A stretch of 64,000 nt of DNA from Branchiostoma floridae (taxonomy: Eukaryota; Chordata; Leptocardii; Amphioxiformes; Branchiostomatidae): NCBI RefSeq assembly GCF_000003815.2, contig NC_049981.1:25047875-25111874 (forward strand), in the 5' to 3' direction. The notes beneath the pieces are model-generated. The model was not told where the DNA came from, ran no database searches, and saw only the letters and a program-made list of their open reading frames with translations. Position numbers and translations under genes: made by a program. Below are positions 45,101-60,100 of the stretch, one piece after another; positions within the stretch are counted from its first letter, which is position 1; each line of letters begins with the position of its first letter.

Positions 45101-48100
45101 TGTCATGTAACAGTTAGCGCAAGTTGGGCCCGTTCCCGCGCCGTTGTTTATGTCACGTAGCAGTATGTCGGAGTCGGGCCAGTCGGCCCCGTTCTTTATG
45201 TAAATTCATTTTATTGTTATGTTACAGTTAGCACATGTTGTTTAACATTAAAAGTAAACAAAAACGCATATAACAGACTTCAACTGAGACCTTCTGGCGC
45301 CGGTGGTCATGGCGCGTCAATTTTCCCGCCCAGTGTATTCTTTTAATGCAAATAAGGAACGCCGGCGCTTGCCGTGCGCTGGGAAAAATCGGCCCGCGGG
45401 TTTTTTGGCGTGGTTTTCACGGCAGTTTTTCGGGTGTTTGGGCGTGGTATAGCCGTACTTTATTTAAATTCAGGAGATTTCATATCTTTCTCCGTGATTT
45501 TTTTCCGTCAAGGTTGACGGAATGGTTTAATTTTTTTTCCGTCACAGGCAGCAAATTTCCGTCAATTGACGGAAAAACGGACGCTGGCTAAAGCCCTGTA
45601 CCCTATGCATATACATACTGAGAATTTGGGTGTCAATTCTAGATAATTTCCATCTCCCTAACCCTATAGATAATTGAGCTTTTCAAGATATTGGCTTTGG
45701 ATTACAATTTCTCCTGATTACTTAGTTACCTACTATTCCAAGTTGTCATCCAGTCATCAATTCAAGTTCCCAACTGTCATTATGATAATTCATGTCAAAA
45801 TCACTACTTTTGTCAACTTCTTGTTTGGTTTCTTGCATCTCATCTTAAGATTCCACTGATTATGTTTTGTTGTGTAAAATGGCCCCTCAAAAACCCGCTT
45901 GTTCCAAGATTTGATAAAGGAATGAAATAAATCTACTTCATGGCTAAGCCTTCAATATTGACACAAAAATGTTTACGACATTCTTCTTACTTCCCTATCG
46001 CAACTTGCAGAAAACCTTAGATGTTGCTTGAAATTTTGCCCTTACCTCAGTGATGCTATCCAAGAGTTTGCCCATGGTCTCACGGCGCTTCAGCTTAGCC
46101 CGTTCCATGGCTTCCAGCTTGACCAGAACGGCATCGATCTTGGACACGATACTGCCGATAGAGTGCTCCATGCGGTCCACGCGGCGGCTCAGGCTGTTTG
46201 CGGGAAAATATTCAGAAAAATTGTGATACAAATGCTAGTTACATTTTAGTTCTATTTTCCTTATTTGTGTAATGGAGACATCTGTTAGATTAATGATTAT
46301 GTGCTCTCAAAAAATACAAAGAGATCTACCAAACAATACAATAAATGTGCATAGTATAGGTTACATTAATATGCAAATATGTACTGTACAAGGGAACAGT
46401 GGGTATTCAATGTGTATGAAGACTACAGTAGGGACAGAGTGCCTTGATGACAGACATTCAAGTTTTCGCAGTCACCAGAAAAAGAAAATTTTCATCATCA
46501 TCATCATCAAAGACAATTTCCAGTTGTTTAGAATACAACTACTTACACAGTGAACTCCTCAAACGACACACCGTGCATAGGGCGGTCGTCATCCTCATCT
46601 CCGCTGGTCATGTCGTGGAAGCTAGCGCGGCTCTTGCTGTGCACAGCCGCGTTCTCCCGCGCCTTCTCCACATCCTCAATCTCCTCACTCAGCTCTTGCT
46701 GCAGATGGAAACAAACACAGAGATGTGATCAACCACAGAACATCAAAACAAATACTGCACATTCATTTATTCAATTTCAAGAGATTCCACATTTCATTTT
46801 AAGTAGAAAGGAGGTCTTCAATGTGTTTTAAGTTCTGGTCAAAATAATACTGTTACAGTTACTGTAGTACTACAAAAGCGTATTCTTGGTGATAAAATTT
46901 GATGGGGACAAAAATGATAAAACCAAGATTTATAGCACAATGTAGTAATATTAAAAAGTGTTACAAAAAGTTCACTCCAAAGGCCAGAGCTTGCTTGATT
47001 ATAAATGCAATAGGTGCAGTAACTATAGGTGTAACACAGAGAGGGACCCGACTACATCACATGCGGAAAACTGCAAATGGAAAAACGTGATTCTAAGTTT
47101 GCGGTGAACATGTCATAGTGAAAACTGCAAACATAAAACCACTGCGGTCACTATCCCTTAGCAGATGTTATAACAGATACCAGCTCTCTTTGACCCGGAG
47201 ACAAGTGTCAGTGAAATGCTAACCTTCTGGCCTTCCAGGTCGGCCTGCATCTTAATCTGCTCGTCCGCATCCAGCACGCGATCGCCATCAAGATCGTACT
47301 TGGCGAAGACGGCCTCAATCTCAGCATCAGCGTGGCCACGCCTAGCGTTTAATATAATAGGACAATATTTCATTTCACACATTTGTCGTCTATCATGTTC
47401 TGTTTTTCTTAAGTTGGTGGGTTTTCCCTTAGTGACTGATGAGCTACTTATCAGAGAGGCCCTGGATACTGAGTGCAAACATGCTTACAGACCAACTTTC
47501 ACAATTGCTAATAAGACTGCTACACATTCGGTGCTACAGGGACACCACCAAGTGCCAAACGTTACATGTATAAACCGGAAGACTAAACAGGTGCATTCTG
47601 AAAGATGGAAGGGAGTAAGAGTTTTTAAAACTAATAGTCATTATGTGAGATGGTCAGAAGATCTTTACAAATTCCATGCTCGAAAACACTTCTGCTATGA
47701 TTCACTGAAATTTTTTACAATGAGGGAAACCGACATAGTGGAAGTATCCTGTGAAAATGTCCACATTACGAGGACTCACGCTTTCAGATCCTGGCGCCAC
47801 TCCTCAAAGTCGACCTGCTTGTCGCGGTTGACGTCGGCAGCCGCCAACGCCTTCTGGATGTCCACTATCTTGTCCCTCTTGAACTGCAGCTTCGACAACA
47901 TCTTGTTGTATCCCTGATATGATGATGAGCAAAAACTTGTCATTACAAGGGCAATCCGGGCTACCTATCTAGAGCCTATGTCACACATAGCCTATCATGG
48001 CCCAAAAAACTTTCTCAGACTAGAGTAAGAGTAAGCAAGGAAGTTCAACACCCATACATTTTTTCATCATTTTTCCAGAAGCACACATAATTGCATAGGG

Positions 48101-51100
48101 TTGGTGTAAACAACTAGTTTTTATACCTAGGTAACAGAAAGTTTAATTCATTACCTGCATATTTTTCTGCAAAACACAATTTTTGTCAAGTGACAAAAAC
48201 AGCCATCTCATGACAACACTATGTATTTTGGCATACTAAAAAACATATACCAAGCTCACCTTCTTAAAGTAGTCCCCGATCTCGAACTCGCTCTTTTGTT
48301 GGGCAATCTCCTCTTTCACTTCCGAGTAAGTGTCATTGATGATCGCCAAGAACATATTCTAATAAGGACAAACAATAAACAAGGTTATTGGTGAGCATGT
48401 ATACAAGGTTTATGTCTTGCAAATCAATTAAGTAGACACTGTAGCATTGTTAAAGGTACTCAGTGTGGCAATACCACGAAGATTGAAATTTTCTGGCCAT
48501 GTCTTTACACATCAAGTTGAATCCTCTCTGTAGGATTGCAAAATAATCTTCAAGCATTGCAACAGTAAATAGACAAAAACAGTGACTTCACATCTGGCTT
48601 AGACCTCAGACCCTCCTATGCCTACAGGCACATTGTGCTCTTGGTAAATGTTGGAAATATCACATATTAATACAAATGTACTAAACTGTGCCTGTAAATG
48701 TTAACTTCAATAAGATTCTCATGTCCACAATTTTTTTAGTTTCCCTGACAAAAATCCTGCCTTGAGTACTTTGAATTTGAAATATGCAGTGTGGTGCATT
48801 GTTGGTAATATGTCAAGGTGACAGCCCCTAAAATATAAACAAAACGTATCTGGGCATGCGTCAAGCATAGCCTAGACAAGAAAGAACAGTTAGGGGCTTT
48901 CACCTTTGACCTCGTTTATGTGCATTTCAAGCAGTGAAACCGGCTTATTGGCATTAGGACTCACCAATAGGACGAAGAAAACCAACAAGATGTATGTGAT
49001 GAAGAACATGGGACCGAGGACACGGTTAGCTTCCTCCAGAGCGTTGAAGTCAAAGTCACCCAGGATGATACGGAACAGGGTGAAGCTGGAAAGCAAAGGC
49101 AAACAATTGAGGTTTTTACAGTTCTAATTTTACAGACAAAGCACTTAATTATGGCATTCAAACACAAATGAGCGATGTTATGATTTCACTACGGAGACTG
49201 GTCACCACAAACCTTTCAAGAATTACCTGTACTCACGCTAAGTAGAGCCTATTTCCTACCTTACTAGGGCTCAAAATACTGGTTGAATATGCACATTTGT
49301 GCATCCCAAATTGGAATTATAAACTAGAATACTGCATATTCTTGAAGTACTACATATTCTTGATTCAGAAAAAATAATAAGAATTTTGTTGTATTGCTTG
49401 TTCAATATTTTAAACATGCTTCAAGTTTGCCTTATATCTCAAGCTGTGAAGAGAAACAGTAAGACACTCTACTATATCTTATGCTGTGTACCTACATTAA
49501 TGAAAGTTTGATGCACCAGTATACATATTCTCAAACATGAATCCTGAGCTCTGCATACTTACATGGCATCTGGAAAGGTGCTGAAGTCCTTGACCTGTGT
49601 GCCGAACACCAGGTAGCCCAGCTGGGCGTAGGCAAAGAAGATGATGAAGAACATCACCAAGAAACCCGCGATGTCCTTAGCACAGCGGGCAAGAGTGGAC
49701 GACAGCTGTGTCATCGTCTTGTTGAAGCTAATGTACTTGAATACCTAAGGAACAAGAACAGACTCTTAAACTCTCAAATGACACAAAGGCAGATTTCCAT
49801 CCCCTTAACCTACACAGCTTTAACCCGCAGGACAGAGGCTACTGGGCATCTGCCTGACTAAATCATACTTCTGACAGCCTTCCACTGGTTAAGCCCCTGA
49901 AAGCCAACAACTTAAACTCTAAGTTGGGAGACTTAGGAACATCCTAAACCTGCTAATTGTCAGTCAGAAGGTGTGACTGACTGGTTTCCATAGTGACAAA
50001 GAATCCTGAGCTTCTGAGTGAATAAGAGTGTTAAGCCCCAATTGGTGACTATAAGAAAGAGGCCCAATTAGCTTGTGATAGTGAGAGATTGTACAATACA
50101 GGCCTAGCTTTGGTTTTCTAGATATCAAAATGAAATCTTGGGCTGGGTAAAAATACTGACAAGAAAGTTTCCGTACCTTGATCCAAGCAAAGAACACGGT
50201 GATAGCCACCATGTCGTTGTAGATCCCCTGGGCCCATGCCAGGAACTCGAAGTCAGCGTACGTCTCCGGACTTTCCAGGAGCTGATCCAACAGTTCTTCT
50301 ACCTTCAGGGTCCGGTACACGTTAAACGCTACAGCGGCCAGTGACAGCTGTCAAAAGAAAAAATAATAATGTCAGTGCATGCATGTTAAATGCAATGTAC
50401 CCCTTGACAATATGCTCATCAAAATGTGAAAAGAGTTTGAAAAACTGCACAAGAATTTCTTCTTTTTTTCCTTGAATTGTACATATGGAAGGAGTAACAA
50501 AACAAGTGTGATGATACTAGGCGGTATACAAGGATAGAATTCTATATGCAGTGTCCTCTCTGGCTGAAAAATCTGTCAGGGGTTGCACTTTGATATTTTT
50601 AATACATGTCTGTTCAATACATTTCATCACCAAATCACTTTCTGCTTCAAAATTTGATTACTCCCTAATTTATGTCAAACAAGTAAAGGAGCTCATTTTA
50701 GCTTTTTTTTTACCTTTTCAACAGATTGATAAAAGTGAGTAACATCCACTGAATGCAAAGAAAGACAATGACTTAAATAGACTACAAAACTCTACAGTAG
50801 CACATGATGGTTTTACTTTTTCACCATGTTTGAAACTTGTGGTTGGTATAATTCTGTAGTACATAGAATTTCAAAGAAAACACATAATCATAGTGGCATG
50901 ACATCTCCGAAGGTGACTGCGAAAATACCCCCCCCCCTCCCAACAAACATTTTATGATTTTCAGTACTTACCATGATGACAGTAATGTCCAAAATGTTGG
51001 AAAAACTCTTGAAGTACCCCAGCCTGTGGCGCTTGATCTCCAGGGCCTCCTCGATGATGTAGTAGATGATGAAAAGGACATACAGCCCCTCGCATGCCAT

Positions 51101-54100
51101 GATGAAGAAGTCGTAGTTCGTCACATACCGCAGGAGCTTGACCGTGCGGAAGTTGAACGACGGGATGAGTCCACCGGTCGGTGGAAACTCGGCGGTCAAC
51201 CTGGGACAAAAAACGATCTTAATCAGATGCGGTAAACTATGGAAAGATACAGAAAAAATCTGTGCCGCAAAATTCTAAAAAGTGTGGCAAACTTAAATGA
51301 ATGTACGAATGATCTGTAATAGCCAGTCAGCTTGAAAATAACCTTCGTCACCCTCCTTGTTGATAGAAACATAAAACTCTTGATTCTCGCTGTGCCACCT
51401 AGTGCAGCAAAAATCAAACAAATTTACAGTAACTGCCACCATCACTACATACAGCCTGAGGACACGAACTCTCCTGTACCGACCTGATGACACAGAACAG
51501 GTTGATGTTGGCGTTGTAGACGGTGAAGTCGATGAAGACCACCCGGGTCCCACGATCCGTCCACAGGTTGTTGAACAGCTCCAGGATCTTGGCCTCGCTG
51601 GCCGGCCGGGTCAGGTTCAGGTCCTGGACATAGCCGTTGCCTGCGTAGCTGGTGAGCTTCCCCCGGTGTCCGGAGCCGTCTATTTCATCCGAGTCCTTAT
51701 GAAACCACCTGTGTGGTTTAGGCAGGTTTATGCAGAGTGTTAAGGCAGAACATCTCAGTTCATTTTGGGTCAGATGTCTAGCAACTGTCCCTTCCTAGGA
51801 ACACTTCTAAAGCAAAATAACTGTTGGGGATGACAACTGAGTTTGTTTTCTTTCAGTATCTGCAATTTTGGTGAATTCAAGGAAAAAACATCATAAATTG
51901 GGCATCTCCACATAGGATGAAAACCATTTTCACCAATTTTACCACAAAACTGGCTTATGTTGACAAGTAAAAAATACACTTGTCTATTATTGATACAAAT
52001 GTATATAATTTATATAAAATCCTAATATGAACCATTCCACGAGGTATTGCAACTCTGCTCACAATACACCACTGATAGCAAAGGGTTCAATGCAGAAGTG
52101 CCATACATACGCAACCCAGGCCTGTAGATTAACGGCGGTTAGTATGCCACGAGAGAAACTTACGCGTCCCAGGTCACGGTGGTGTTGTCGCCTTTCACAC
52201 CAAGCCCGAATGGCTCCGTCTCTTCCACCGCCTCAGAGTAGGAATCAAAGCATTCCAGAATCTCGTCCTTGAAGTCCTCGTGAACAGCGCACGAATCATT
52301 CCTCACCTAGGATTTGACATGAGAAATGTCAGCACACTCTAAAATAACTTTACTTTGCGGTGGATACATTCAAATGTGGCTACAGTTTATTACTTTGCTA
52401 GAATTATCATACTAGATGCCAATAATCATATCATTGAGCAATTACGTTAAGATGTGACAAGTCCTTTTGCTGTTAATATGCTGTAAATCTTGGAATGTTC
52501 ATGGCAGTTTTATTTTTGGTGACCAAACTATCAATTGCGATATCAGGACACCGCCAATATGCATTTAAAACCAGCTGCCACCACATGCCTACAAAGCTGG
52601 AACACTGAAGGGCAGTTATTGACAAATTCAGATAACAAACTGTCTTTCATAGATTTCTATATCCTTACAAACATGGGCTCCATGCAAACATGGTACCTTG
52701 AGCTAGAAGAAAAAGTGGCGGCATCTTTGAGTACCTTGATTTGGCGAATGCGAGGCACTCCCAGCATCTTGTTCTCGTAGTAGATGTAGGCGCCGCTGAC
52801 GTTGTTCTGGTTGTACCACTTGGTCCAGTACAGGCCATCCAGCAGGGGGCCGCGGGTAAACTGCAACATTACGTTTCAAATATTTCAGATGGAGCAGAGT
52901 TACTCACTTTCTGTGCCAATGAAGCAGGCAGGTGCTGACAAAAAATGTTGGTGTCTATTTGCACTTAAGTGGATTTTGGCTCAATCCTAAACACAGTTTT
53001 GTGCCTTATTATTCTGTAAGTTTTAAAGTATTCGTAATTCTTAAGAAAAGGGTCTACAACAAAAACGCTTGAGGTATGATTTCTTAAAATGCAAATTGGG
53101 ACACCAACATGGCATGAAAATATATCTTCTAAATAAAGCTGAAGCGGGCATGCGACTTTATAATTAGAAAGGCTCAGTCTATTACACTAAATTCTGGCAG
53201 GCATGTTCAGGTCCCAATAATAATTAGATCTGAGCTGTCCAGCTAGAAATTATGTGGAATCTAACTATGCGCCACAAAAAGAGTATGCAGACAAGCCAAC
53301 TATCAAGCAGAGAAGGAAGAAAATGTACATCCGAAAATAGTCACATCAGGTTTGTATGTCACTAAGACTCTTTTCTACACAACCCAAACAGTCACTAAAA
53401 CGATGGTGAGAATAAAGCATTGGTTACAAAATTTTGTAAAAAAAAAAAAAAAAGAGCCTCTTTATTCAAGAAAATGTACACATTTTGAGGTGACACTGAC
53501 CTTCCACCAGTCAGCCATGGAGGTCATCCCACGGTAGCTGTTGCTACCGCTGCCGCAGCACAGGCTGGAGTCCAGGAACAGGTCCTCCATCACCTTGGTG
53601 AAGTAGAACATGGTCGAACCCATCATGCCAAACGTCACTGGGGGAGGAAGACCATGGAAGCAAGCATTGAACAATCATGATATCAAGGAAGGATCTACCC
53701 GAAGGCATTGCCAAAAAATAAATCCAAATGCAATGGCTAACCGAAACAATGGTTTATACAGAAAGAAAAAATGGCCTAACAATTCTATTATAAACCTACT
53801 TCTGCTTTAGAAGAGTTTGAGTTCACAGACAGTAGAAAAGGAACTACATGTATCCAACATTTTGGTAGATATGGGCTTGGATGGTTTAACAGTTAAACAG
53901 GAAGATGTCTTTTTGTTGTTTGGCAATAGGTGATTTCTTTGAACAAATTATATCTTCAAACTTTATTTCATACCCAGACATTTACCAAGATTGATTATTA
54001 CGGCTAGCAAATATGACTGTAGAATTGTGCTGATCAATTTCATCTCTGCTCTTCAAAAACTAGTTCTTCAAAGACAGCACAGTAATCCAAAGAGTCAAAT

Positions 54101-57100
54101 ATCTGATAAGCTTAATGATTGACAGTACAAAAGTGCCCCCTAGCTGAAAGGAAATATACTGCAAAGCAACATCTTTAATGCTTGACTGTGATAGTGTGAA
54201 GAAAAAGCTATGAGTAGCTTGTTATAAGATATGAATATTTCTTGGGGGGGATACAAATTCTAATATTTTTAGTCTTTGGACATGCAAAGTCTACAATTGC
54301 AAAACTTTTTAAGTAAGTTCACATCTATAATTTGGACACTTGTGCTCATGTCATTTTAACAACTATCAACCACTTCAGCACTTACACCTTAATGCCAACT
54401 GTCATTTCTGGCACCAAAGATCTCGTATCTCTTCATAAAACATTCAGGAGTCCTTTGTGCCACGAACAATGGGCATGAAACAGGCTCAAAGTATTTCTCT
54501 GGGGAATATATCAATCATCCTGCATAGCAACACACTGACATCACCGTGTCAGAAGTCCTTGCATCCCTGAGAGAAATAGATTTTACAACTTCTTACTTTA
54601 ATACTTTTTTGTTTCAAAACTTAGGCCAGTTGGGGAATGTAACTAACCTTGCAAATAATGGGTACACTTCGTTGTAGTTACTTCTAAGTAGATGAACTAA
54701 TTATCTGAAACTTGGCAGAGTTTGAATAAAAAAGTGCTTTTGTCACGTTCCCTCAACACCTGAAGTGTTCTAGAGGGTCTCAATTGCTCATTTGGTGGTA
54801 AGGTGTGGTGGCAGTGGGGAGAATTGAAACTCTGAACGTCAATGGACACTGTTTCACATCAATCTTGAGAAGATATCTGGTTGCATTACGTTGCACATTT
54901 CCACGAGAAACTATCAAACTGACAGAGCATGAATCTTGTAGAACAATCCAATGTCTTTAAATTGAGGAAACATGCGCCAAATTTGAGGAATAAGACAGAG
55001 ATGAAGTTTCAAAGGAATATCAACAAACACTATTCTAACATGTATCTATCTTTGAGTTGGACTTACTGGTAATTGCCCTATCTCAGAGAGATACATATCT
55101 TTTTAAAGATACATAATCTTTCCTTCTTTCTTTTCAAAATAGTTTTCTGGCAAAAACGAAGGTAAATAGACTGCAAAATGGAAAATAAAACAACCCTACT
55201 AGACTCTACTAATGCATGTAATGGACAATGATGATTCATTCAAAGATGACAAATAAAGATTTTTATAACCTTCTCCTATTTCAAATCGTTAAAAGTTCTA
55301 TCCAGGTATTACCGGAGTGCAAGTCGCAAATACATAGAAATTACTTAATAGCTATGAAATTTTCATGTTACGACACGTCAGCCTTTTGTTGCGCAACCAT
55401 CCTTTCAAAACAGGGTTTGGTGGATGCACACCTTCTTGGCATCATACCTACGCACGAGATCGTATCTGAAATTGTCTTCTTTGAACACAGCTCATGAAAT
55501 ATTCAAATGTTGTTACCTTGTTTCGTTAATAATTAATGAGATCCCAAGGATGCTGCGAACACTACTTCCATGTCGCAACTTAAGTTAAGGTACACATTAG
55601 GGTTTCATGACTCAAGTTTTCTAAAAAGTAACATACGACCAGATCACTTTATATTCCAAAAATAACGCTTTTGGTACAGCAGCCTAAGGAAAATTTAGTC
55701 CAGACATCAGGTTTAATTTTTCCTCTCTATTTACCTTTGCCAAGTCAATGTTGTGTTTTTAGTTGCCATATATATTGGTGTGTGTCTGCTTGTCTGTTTC
55801 TCCCCTTTTCCGTTTTGCTAGCAGGATTTATGATCGACTCCAAATCGAGAAAGCATACCGGTACATACCGTAGCTCACCACGGCACCAGGACTCTCTTTC
55901 AGCACAAGATTATCCTTCTCCAATTCCACAGGAAAAACATTCCTGCCAATGGACAACCTCCTAGCTAATACTTTTGTGCAATATTATACTGCGCTCACGA
56001 TATGCACTAGTTCTGCCCAAAGGCTGCTGCATGCCTTCTAATCCTATTCAACACATGTATTTAACCAATATGATATAACGTCCTTGATTTAACAGACAAC
56101 AAGACTTTTCCTGCCACACATTCAATGGTTGTAACTTGTAACTATTAAGTACAATAATGCATTGTATCTAGTATACTTGTAGTAGGGTGTACAGTACGGC
56201 ACTGTGGAAAATGGCTGAAATTTTGTAAACTTTGAAGTCAAACAGGCAGTGCCTTGTACATATACTAGTTACACAGTAAACTGGCTCGAAATGATGGGTT
56301 AGTTTAAGGTTATAAACATAATTGTGCACTACCAGTAGTAGTATATGTTTTTCTTGACATTTTGGTGTCAGAAAAAATAAGAAAACCTTTGCTGTATTGC
56401 TTATTTTTTTTTTACTAATTTTGAACTAAACTCTGATGAGTGGTGATCATCTTCAAGCTGTCAGACAGTTGGAAGTACATGTATATAAAATTAGTGTTTT
56501 GGTGGCATTATACTTAATTTCAGGTTGGGCACCCAAACTGTATTCTGTGCATATAAAAATTTTGGTTGGGTGGGGCCCAAATGACATTCAAGCCCTGGAT
56601 GTATGTGCATGAGAGAATTTTGACCTGAATGCTTGAGTCACACTGCCTTGTTCCATATGGGCGATGTTGCGTTGAATGATCCTTTTCACTGGTAGTAGTC
56701 TACCATTCCCTCAAACTGCGCACTTCCTTTCAAGGTATAAATCATTAAATGATATATGTTTACATCTTTTTATAAAACTTTCCATTGGACAAACTCTTGC
56801 TGTCAGTACACAACTTGGCATTCTCCTATCCATAATTGAGATGTAAAAATATTTCAACTTTTAATTAAGACGACTATGCAACATTTTCATTTGTTGTGGT
56901 GGTTGGACCAAGAAAACACAAGTGTTTCCATAAAACTACCATCAGATAACAATTTGCGGGACCTAACTAACCATCATGAATGCCAATTTTACACAAACTG
57001 TGTTTCCACATCACAGCACCAGAACAAAAACTACAAGGTTCGAACACTTCAAACTCTTTCACAATCCTGATTCCTCTGACAAGTTGGTCAATCGCTTGTG

Positions 57101-60100
57101 TACCCAAGCAGAGTGACAAAACCTTGAGGGCCATTCCCATGCCCTTGGTTAAAACCTGATGCAGTTGTCCTATTCAGGGTACGCTATCGATATGTGATGT
57201 CCAACAAAACCTGTGATTAAGTTTCCTGACTTCCCAGTGCAGGGAGCCAGATGTTATATCCCTATCTAAACATCTTTCTGCATAGCTGAACACCCCATGG
57301 GCAGACCACAGGAGCTAGCAAATAGAACTGCGACACACACTTTCTCTCTTTTTGTTTAAAATGTTCTGTCAAATCACTAGTACTGTTTGGTAGGGCTGTT
57401 CACCGATACCAATTACTGTATGCCTGGTATTGGTACACCTTACAATACAGGTCCAAAATACCAGAACACCAATGTACTGGAACTGTACCTGAAAGAATAT
57501 ACTCTCTATATACTTGCAACTAAAACCAGTATGTTATGTGTTATTCCTACCACAAAGATGAATATCTAGCACTGGAAAAAGACGTAAACATTGCATGGGC
57601 GCTGAAATCAGCACAATCTAGGATTTGAGGTTCTCTTGTGAGCATGATTTTCTTTCTTCATTGAAGACCACAGGACAATATAATGAGGATGCTTAATTGT
57701 CAGATCGCCGGGCCCAGATCTGGACCTGCGTATGTACCTCTATAACAGTACCTGTATCTGATATGACTTTTACTTTTAGGTATGCAGCCCTGCATACCAT
57801 TTAGACACCAACTATTCTTTCCTCTTTCTTATCATCTAAATTTTCATACCAGATGTTCTCTTGTTCTCTAACAACAATTATTTCTTTTTTCTTCTTCTTC
57901 AAGTCAATTTCCAGTCAATTTCTCCACTTAAATACTACTTTTAAAGTAATTCACTCCACTGCAAAGAGTAGAAACCATGGTTGTGGCTCTCATCAATCCA
58001 CGGTCGTAACAAAAACAGTTGGCTCTACTTCCAGTGGTCTGTCCATATAAGTCCAGGTATGGGAGTCAGGCACAAACCTGTCCTCTAAACTGCCAACTAA
58101 AATTCTTATAAATGGGCTCCCTAGGGGCTATCCATGTGATAATCTGAACTATTTCTAGGCCTTAGTACAAATACTTCTATTAATCATTGTATATTTGCTA
58201 TCCTATAAATTAAAAACATAAACTTAAATTCAAACCATTCAAGCAGGCAGATTTTATGATACTTTTAGGTCATAAACTGGCAGATTTTTTTGTAGAACGT
58301 GAAGTTTTATGTAAGTCTGTTAAGTTAATCTACAGGTTTCTTGAAACACTTATTGTATCTACATGTATTTGAAATGGGTTTACACAACAAGTTGCATCAC
58401 ATTAACAAGTCAATTCTTTTTAAAGTAAAGTTTGGTCAGAAAACAACAAAACACAAATCTGTTTACTTGTAAACCACATAAATACTGCCTTCATTTTAAA
58501 TGCATATACAAAACATATACATATTATCCTCTTGCAGCATAGCTTTGGAAGAAAAAGAAACCTGTCAACAAAGAGATAGGAGTTATAATCATTAGAAAAA
58601 CTTACCTGTACCAGGAAAATAAGGACAGTTTTGAAGGGTAAATTCTCTGACAGTACAATGACAGAAAGAGAGGTAAGGAAAGTTGAGAGTCAGTTTCTGG
58701 AAATTGACAACTAGCCCTTGTAAGACGTACAATCTGTACAACAACAGATAACTTGATTAATAGAGTGAGTGAGTGAGTGAACATATAGGCTTCTTTGTTG
58801 GAAATGAAATGGTATAGTAACTCAGGCACTGTACTAAAACATTATCTATTTTTCTCAGTAACACTGCATTTACTTCTTTGAACATCAATTGTTAAATGCT
58901 CCAAGGTGGCTTTTTCAAACTTCTAGTAGTCAAACATATGGGGGACAAATGTTGTCTCTTTAAAACTTACAGTGTTTACAATGTTTACAATATGTTTTAA
59001 TAAATGTACATATAGTGTTGTTCTGTGCTGCTGCCATTAGATTGGTTAATCCTAATTCTTGAGATCAAAATAAAATCTATTGTTATTCTCAAAACTTGCT
59101 GAATTTTTAAGAAAGCAAAAACCAGACAGTTTGTGTATGGCTTCTACATTAGAAGTTTGTGCCTATTTATTTTTCATTACACAAACTTGTAACACAAAAT
59201 TCTGACAAGTATGATATTCCAAATCCCTGTCTTTAGAAAAAAAAATCCTTGATATATGCAAAAAGAATGAACAATACGAGACATGAACAATGATCTATAC
59301 ATAGGTGCATGCGTAAGAACAGGAGTTCCTTACACGCAATATAGACAGTTACACAAAGTGCTTGAGTGACAACAGACTTAGTTGTGTGTGACACCTGTAA
59401 CAGAGATGGAGTGACTGACGTCAGAGAGCTATTGTGTCGTGCCCCTGGGTGAAACAAACTTGTATCCCAAAGGGACCGTGGCAGAAAATAGCATGTACAC
59501 ATCTCTTACATGCCATCAGGTACTCACTTACACACCTTGAATGCTTTTAAGTGGCAGAAAGGTGACATACATGTATAAACATAAATGTATCCACAGGAAA
59601 GAATAAGAACAGAAGTTGGAGAACCATGCAGGTTAGGTGGAGGTATTTCTTTTCTTTGGTGCAGAGAGAAGATGTGTGGCATGTTGTCCGCTTTCCAGAG
59701 TAATGGACCTGGACCTCTTTTCTTGTTTTGCATCCGATGACGCAAGCAAGTGCCATGACAATGTATGTCTACAGCACGCCAGCTTCGTTTGTGAAAAGGC
59801 CTCACACCTCTAGGGACGGGGTTTTGGCATCCCATAGGCGGGCAATTAACCGAACTTTAAACTTCACACCACGGGAGGTTTAGAGGTGTCAAAGTGAAAC
59901 TTTTCGCTGATAGTTCAAACTACTCCAGGTCAACTTTTGGACCACAAAAGATTAAAAATATTTTTGTCCACTCAGATAAAGAACTGAATAAGCCAAATTA
60001 TACACAATTTCAAGCTTTCAGTGTCCTGATCTATGCTTTGGTGTGTTTGGTGTGACTGTCGAAAAAATGAATCCATCAAACAAAGATTGAATGTGATTGG

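Larger units (their letters stand above)
42163..47913 (-). other. PKD2: PKD2 exons 11-16: EF-hand, coiled coil and C-terminus
   Basis: Exon 47780-47913 contains a canonical EF loop [12 protein letters not shown], and exon 47224-47341 a second, [12 protein letters not shown]. Exon 46547-46698 is the acidic linker (SGDEDDD). Exon 46046-46193 is the coiled coil ([16 protein letters not shown]) used for trimerisation in human. Exon 43617-43793 has [17 protein letters not shown] and an S/R/G-rich tail. A 30-nt last exon (42163-42192) reads DHGPSGSSA-stop, reminiscent of the human GSSNVHV end. If the donor at 43616 were not used, the frame would stop five codons into the intron. Confidence 0.82.

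Noticed and set aside
47216-47917. A 233-codon + strand open frame
   Set aside because: It is the antisense shadow of two PKD2 exons and the intron between them; the reverse strand explains the region with matching splice sites.
58602-58829. Possible PKD2 exon with a good GTAAGT donor in the large intron
   Set aside because: The translation has no similarity to polycystin-2, and the S1 and TOP exons already join in phase without it.
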